18,465 bases of DNA, taken from DALYLB01 sp046154695. Lineage in GTDB: Bacteria; Acidobacteriota; Blastocatellia; RBC074. Location of the stretch: contig JBJXFI010000323.1 of assembly GCA_046154695.1 (NCBI GenBank), forward strand, positions 1-18,465, given 5' to 3'. This document shows, piece after piece, positions 16,455 through 18,465 of the stretch (positions are counted from its first letter, which is position 1; every line of letters begins with the position of its first letter). A program made the position numbers and the translations under genes. Under the pieces are notes generated by a model. The model made no database searches, had not been told where the DNA came from, and saw only the letters and a list, made by a program, of their open reading frames with translations.

Positions 16455-17183
16455 ATGAAACGACCGGGGATAATGATCGGCCTGGCAATTTCGCTCGCGA
16501 TTTTCGCGATTTCCGCCGCCGCGCAGAGCTATGAATTCGCCGTCGAACACGAGCACATGCTCCGCGACTGTCGCGGCACGCTCATCATCGGGCCGGACAA
16601 GGTTGAATACAAAACCAATTACAATAAGGATGCGCGCGTCTGGAATTACAATGAATTGCGGCAAATCAAAGTGGAGTCGCCCGCGAGAATTGAACTGATC
16701 ACCTATGAGGATCAATTGCGCATGGCCGGACGCGACCGCGCCTTCAAGTTCAAAATACTCGCGGGCGCAATCTCGGCGGAGGCGAGCGCACTGCTGATGG
16801 AAAAAGCCGCGCACCCGCTGGTGACAGGGATCATCTCCGCCACCGAGAAAGCGCCGACATTCGAAATCGCGGTCAAGCACCTGCATCGGCTTGGCGGTTG
16901 CGAGGGCACGCTCAGAATTTATCCTGACCGCGTGGTGTATGAGTCGAAAGAAATGTCATCGGATTCGCGCTTCTGGCGCTACGCCGACATTCAGAACTTC
17001 AGCCAGTCGGAACGATTCCGTTTCGAGGTCGCTTCGTTTGAGGACAAATTCGGAGGGCCGAAGGCATACAACTTTCAATTGAGAGAAGAACTGCCCGGAG
17101 CGGTCTACGACTATCTGTGGGCGCGCGTCTATCCGTCGAAATTCCGCCTCGATCCTTACGAGGGCCGGGAGTTTCGGTTTTGA
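16455..17183 (+). CDS. Exported protein of two tandem PH/GRAM-like repeats with H-x-H...C-x-G motifs
   Basis: This 242-residue protein has a signal peptide (1-23, cleavage AAA-QS). The mature part is an internal duplication with an offset of 110 residues. Repeat 1 (26-120) has FAVEHEHMLRDCRGTL and repeat 2 (135-227) has FEIAVKHLHRLGGCEGTL. H32/H34/C39/G41 match H142/H144/C149/G151 exactly in spacing. Each repeat then continues with a V-x-Y strand, D-x-R-x-W, an acidic 'YED/FED' turn and a closing helix. This strand order resembles PH- or GRAM-like small-barrel domains. I know of no assigned function. TGAGG just ahead favours the ATG at 16455 over a GTG six bases upstream that overlaps the transglycosylase stop. 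The conserved His/Cys set could bind metal or be structural. Tight coupling to the transglycosylase gene suggests that they work together. Confidence 0.8.
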   Translation: MKRPGIMIGLAISLAIFAISAAAQSYEFAVEHEHMLRDCRGTLIIGPDKVEYKTNYNKDARVWNYNELRQIKVESPARIELITYEDQLRMAGRDRAFKFKILAGAISAEASALLMEKAAHPLVTGIISATEKAPTFEIAVKHLHRLGGCEGTLRIYPDRVVYESKEMSSDSRFWRYADIQNFSQSERFRFEVASFEDKFGGPKAYNFQLREELPGAVYDYLWARVYPSKFRLDPYEGREFRF

Positions 17184-17224
17184 TCGCAATAATGCCCGGA
17201 TCGGTCCACCGCCAAGCCGGCGCG

Positions 17225-17237
17225 CTATGCTGCATAG
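17225..17237. other. Short perfect palindrome before the DUF5676-type gene
   Basis: CTATGC-T-GCATAG is a 13-base dyad directly before the ribosome site AAAGGAAG (17238-17245). It could be an operator or a small hairpin tuning translation. It is too short to be sure. Confidence 0.25.
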
Positions 17238-17251
17238 AAAGGAAGATAATC

Positions 17252-17518
17252 ATGAAACAAGGACTTTCACTGACTGCGATTGGCCATGCGACCAGTCTGT
17301 TTCTCGCCATCACATTTGCGATGTGCGTCGGATTCGATCTGTTGTTCCCTGCGCACGCCATGTTTGAAGCTTGGCAGAAGCTGTTGCCGGGCTTTCATTG
17401 GATCAGTTGGGGCAGCTTCTTTCTGGGGCTGATTGAAAGCTATGCCTATGGCTGGTACATCGCGCTCGTCTGGGTGCCGCTCTATAACGTGCTCGCTTCG
17501 CGCGGAAAGCATGAATAA
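17252..17518 (+). CDS. DUF5676-type two-helix inner-membrane protein
   Basis: This 88-residue membrane protein has two helices: about 12-33 (ATSLFLAITFAMCVGFDLLF) and about 52-80 (SWGSFFLGLIESYAYGWYIA). The pattern 'FPAHAMFEAW..LLPGF.W..WGSF.LGL.E...YG.Y.A....PLYN' matches what I recall of DUF5676 membrane proteins, which often sit near metal-resistance genes. No activity is known. AAAGGAAG six bases before the ATG at 17252 fixes the start; longer in-frame readings upstream would overlap the previous gene. It lies 68 bases after the tandem-repeat protein gene on the same strand and is probably still part of the copper cluster. Confidence 0.8.
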   Translation: MKQGLSLTAIGHATSLFLAITFAMCVGFDLLFPAHAMFEAWQKLLPGFHWISWGSFFLGLIESYAYGWYIALVWVPLYNVLASRGKHE

Positions 17519-17597
17519 AGCCGTCAAGCAATTCGTTCACCACTAAACAAGGCGGTCTGATCGGCTTATCACGGAGATAAGAGGGAAAAGGGATTCC

Positions 17598-17756
17598 TTG
17601 TTCTGGCTGCCAGACCTGTTAGTGAAGAACAGGACACGAGCATCGCGGGAGATGCCCCTCAAAATCCTGCAGCGTCGTTATGCCGCCGGAGAGATTTCAA
17701 CCGAAGAGTATGAGGAGCGAAAATCAGGGCTGGAACGAGATCGGCCATCGGCTTGA
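17598..17756 (+). CDS. Short protein with a SHOCT motif, possibly a remnant
   Basis: Residues LKILQRRYAAGEISTEEYEERKSGLE form a clear SHOCT motif, a short C-terminal helix-turn-helix found at the end of many small membrane proteins and often present in copper clusters. From a TTG at 17598 (with AAGGG five bases upstream) it would be 52 residues, starting FWLPDLLVKNRT. From the ATG at 17652 it would be 34 residues. Related proteins usually have a full membrane helix before the motif. Here only a shortened FWLPDLLV is left, so part of the gene may have been deleted. It ends with TGA at 17754-17756. No known biochemical function can be given. Confidence 0.5.
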   Translation: MFWLPDLLVKNRTRASREMPLKILQRRYAAGEISTEEYEERKSGLERDRPSA

Positions 17757-17863
17757 TAGCGATCCGGTAATGTTCGTTCTCTGGCGTTGACCGGTCCGGT
17801 GTGTCAATTGGGCTCGCGTTGCGTCAAATCTCGCACTCAAGGTCATACAAACCCTGAAATGGT

Positions 17864-17887
17864 GGTTGAACGGGTTACCGTACAACC
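17864..17887. repeat. 24-bp imperfect palindrome in a non-coding gap
   Basis: GGTTG-A-ACGG (17864-17873), loop GTTA, CCGT-A-CAACC (17878-17887) gives nine pairs with one A/A mismatch. It lies in the 252-base gap 17757-18008, in which I see no convincing gene on either strand. A near repeat of TTGAATT-GGC also occurs at about 17929-17950. The palindrome may be an operator or a transcription end of the copper cluster, but no T run follows. Confidence 0.35.
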
Positions 17888-18008
17888 GCGGGAGAAAGGC
17901 AATTGCCCTCACGGCTCACTTGAATTAGGCTCAGTTTTTGAATTGGCGCTCGAATTCGCGCGAATCAGCAGCCGGGACAGTTCGGTTCCCGCGTACCGGA
18001 GGGACTTG

Positions 18009-18344
18009 ATGGCATACAGTGAGAAGCTGGCCGGGCGCGTCCGCCGGCAATTATCCGATCGCGCCGATGTCGCAGAGCGCAGGATGTTCGGCGGGTTGGC
18101 GTTTATGGTGCGGGGGCATATGTGCTGCGGCGTCGTCGGCGAGGAGTTGATGGTGCGCGTCGGACCGGAAGCCTATGAGGCCGCGCTCAGGCAGGCGCAT
18201 GCGCGGGAGATGGACTTCACCGGCAAGCCGCTGCGGGGCATGGTCTATGTCGCCGCGCCCGGCCTCGCTTCCGCCCGGCAGCTCGGCAAATGGATCGAGC
18301 GCGGGCTTCAATTCGTCCTCACCCTGCCGGAAAAGAAGCGATAA
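18009..18344 (+). CDS. TfoX/Sxy N-terminal domain protein
   Basis: This 111-residue cytoplasmic protein consists only of the TfoX N-terminal domain. The diagnostic stretch RRMFGGLAFMVRGHMCCGVV (24-43) is followed by a 'LMVRVGPEAYEAALRQ' segment, then 'PLRGMVYVAAPGL' and a final helix LGKWIERGLQFVLTLP. TfoX proper regulates natural competence in gamma-proteobacteria, but stand-alone N-domain proteins are widespread and of unknown function. Competence control should therefore not be assumed. GGAGGG (17998-18003) stands just ahead of the ATG at 18009 and decides the start over longer in-frame readings. It is separated from the copper cluster by a non-coding gap and is probably transcribed on its own. 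Confidence 0.9.
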   Translation: MAYSEKLAGRVRRQLSDRADVAERRMFGGLAFMVRGHMCCGVVGEELMVRVGPEAYEAALRQAHAREMDFTGKPLRGMVYVAAPGLASARQLGKWIERGLQFVLTLPEKKR

Positions 18345-18392
18345 CGGCGGGAAGCGGACCCGACATGAGAATTCCATGGGTGTGATTAAAAG

Positions 18393-18465
18393 TGGGACAC
18401 AATTTCGCAATATTGATGGACAATCGGCGCATTGTTGTGTTCCGAAGGAACACCAGACGGTAGCC
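18393..18465. repeat. Possible terminal region of an insertion sequence at the window edge
   Basis: Two imperfect direct repeats begin with GGACA: GGACACAATTTCGCAATATTG (split around 18395-18415) and GGACAATCGGCGCATTG (18418-18434), 23 bases apart. A perfect hairpin GTGTTCC-GAA-GGAACAC (18437-18453) follows. Repeated short sites of this kind are known at IS21-family ends, where transposase binds several copies. No transposase gene is in view, so this remains a suggestion. Confidence 0.25.

Overview
The window looks like chromosomal DNA of a GC-rich diderm bacterium. An Acidobacteriota member, perhaps of the Blastocatellia, is my best guess. That guess rests on recalled resemblance: the style of the dispersed 'GGAACTCCAAA' palindromes, the tandem PH-like exported protein and the gene mix. 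I could not run a taxonomic search. The outer-membrane factor, the RND pump and the periplasmic proteins show that the cell has two membranes.

Positions 1-5471 hold ordinary housekeeping genes. They are a Nudix hydrolase with a winged-helix tail (57-704, +), the convergent undecaprenyl-diphosphatase uppP (719-1564, -), glycyl-tRNA synthetase glyQS (1647-3359, -), a divergent YcxB-like two-helix membrane protein (3563-4042, +) and tyrosyl-tRNA synthetase tyrS (4066-5307, +). tRNA-Leu(CAA) follows at 5388-5471. Its near-consensus sigma70 promoter has a -35 box that overlaps the tyrS stop codon.

Just past the tRNA the character changes. A small exported-protein gene (5499-5889, -) has lost its signal peptide and is broken by a 99-bp MITE-like element with 23-bp terminal inverted repeats. 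From 6028 to about 17756, all on the + strand, lies a copper/silver resistance cluster. In order it encodes a Tat-exported multicopper oxidase, a Cys/His-rich exported protein, a TolC-family outer-membrane factor, a small helical periplasmic protein with a His/Met motif, a CusB-type adaptor with a heavy-metal-binding domain and His-rich tail, a CusA-type RND pump with the three copper-binding methionines, a lytic transglycosylase, an exported protein made of two PH/GRAM-like repeats, a DUF5676-type membrane protein and a short SHOCT-motif protein. Strong hairpins sit in the long spacers of this cluster. No regulator or integrase lies inside the window.

The likely joint job is periplasmic Cu(I)/Ag(I) defence. 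The oxidase would convert Cu(I) to Cu(II), small exported proteins could bind the metal, and the tripartite pump would expel it. The transglycosylase may open the peptidoglycan for pump assembly. After the cluster come a TfoX-N domain gene (18009-18344) and, at the right edge, a repeat-containing stretch that could be the end of an insertion sequence.

The most promising lead for something undescribed is the block at 15559-17183, a transglycosylase plus tandem H-x-H/C-x-G repeat protein tied to the CusBA genes, together with two unassigned metal-ligand-rich exported proteins at 8005 and 10118.
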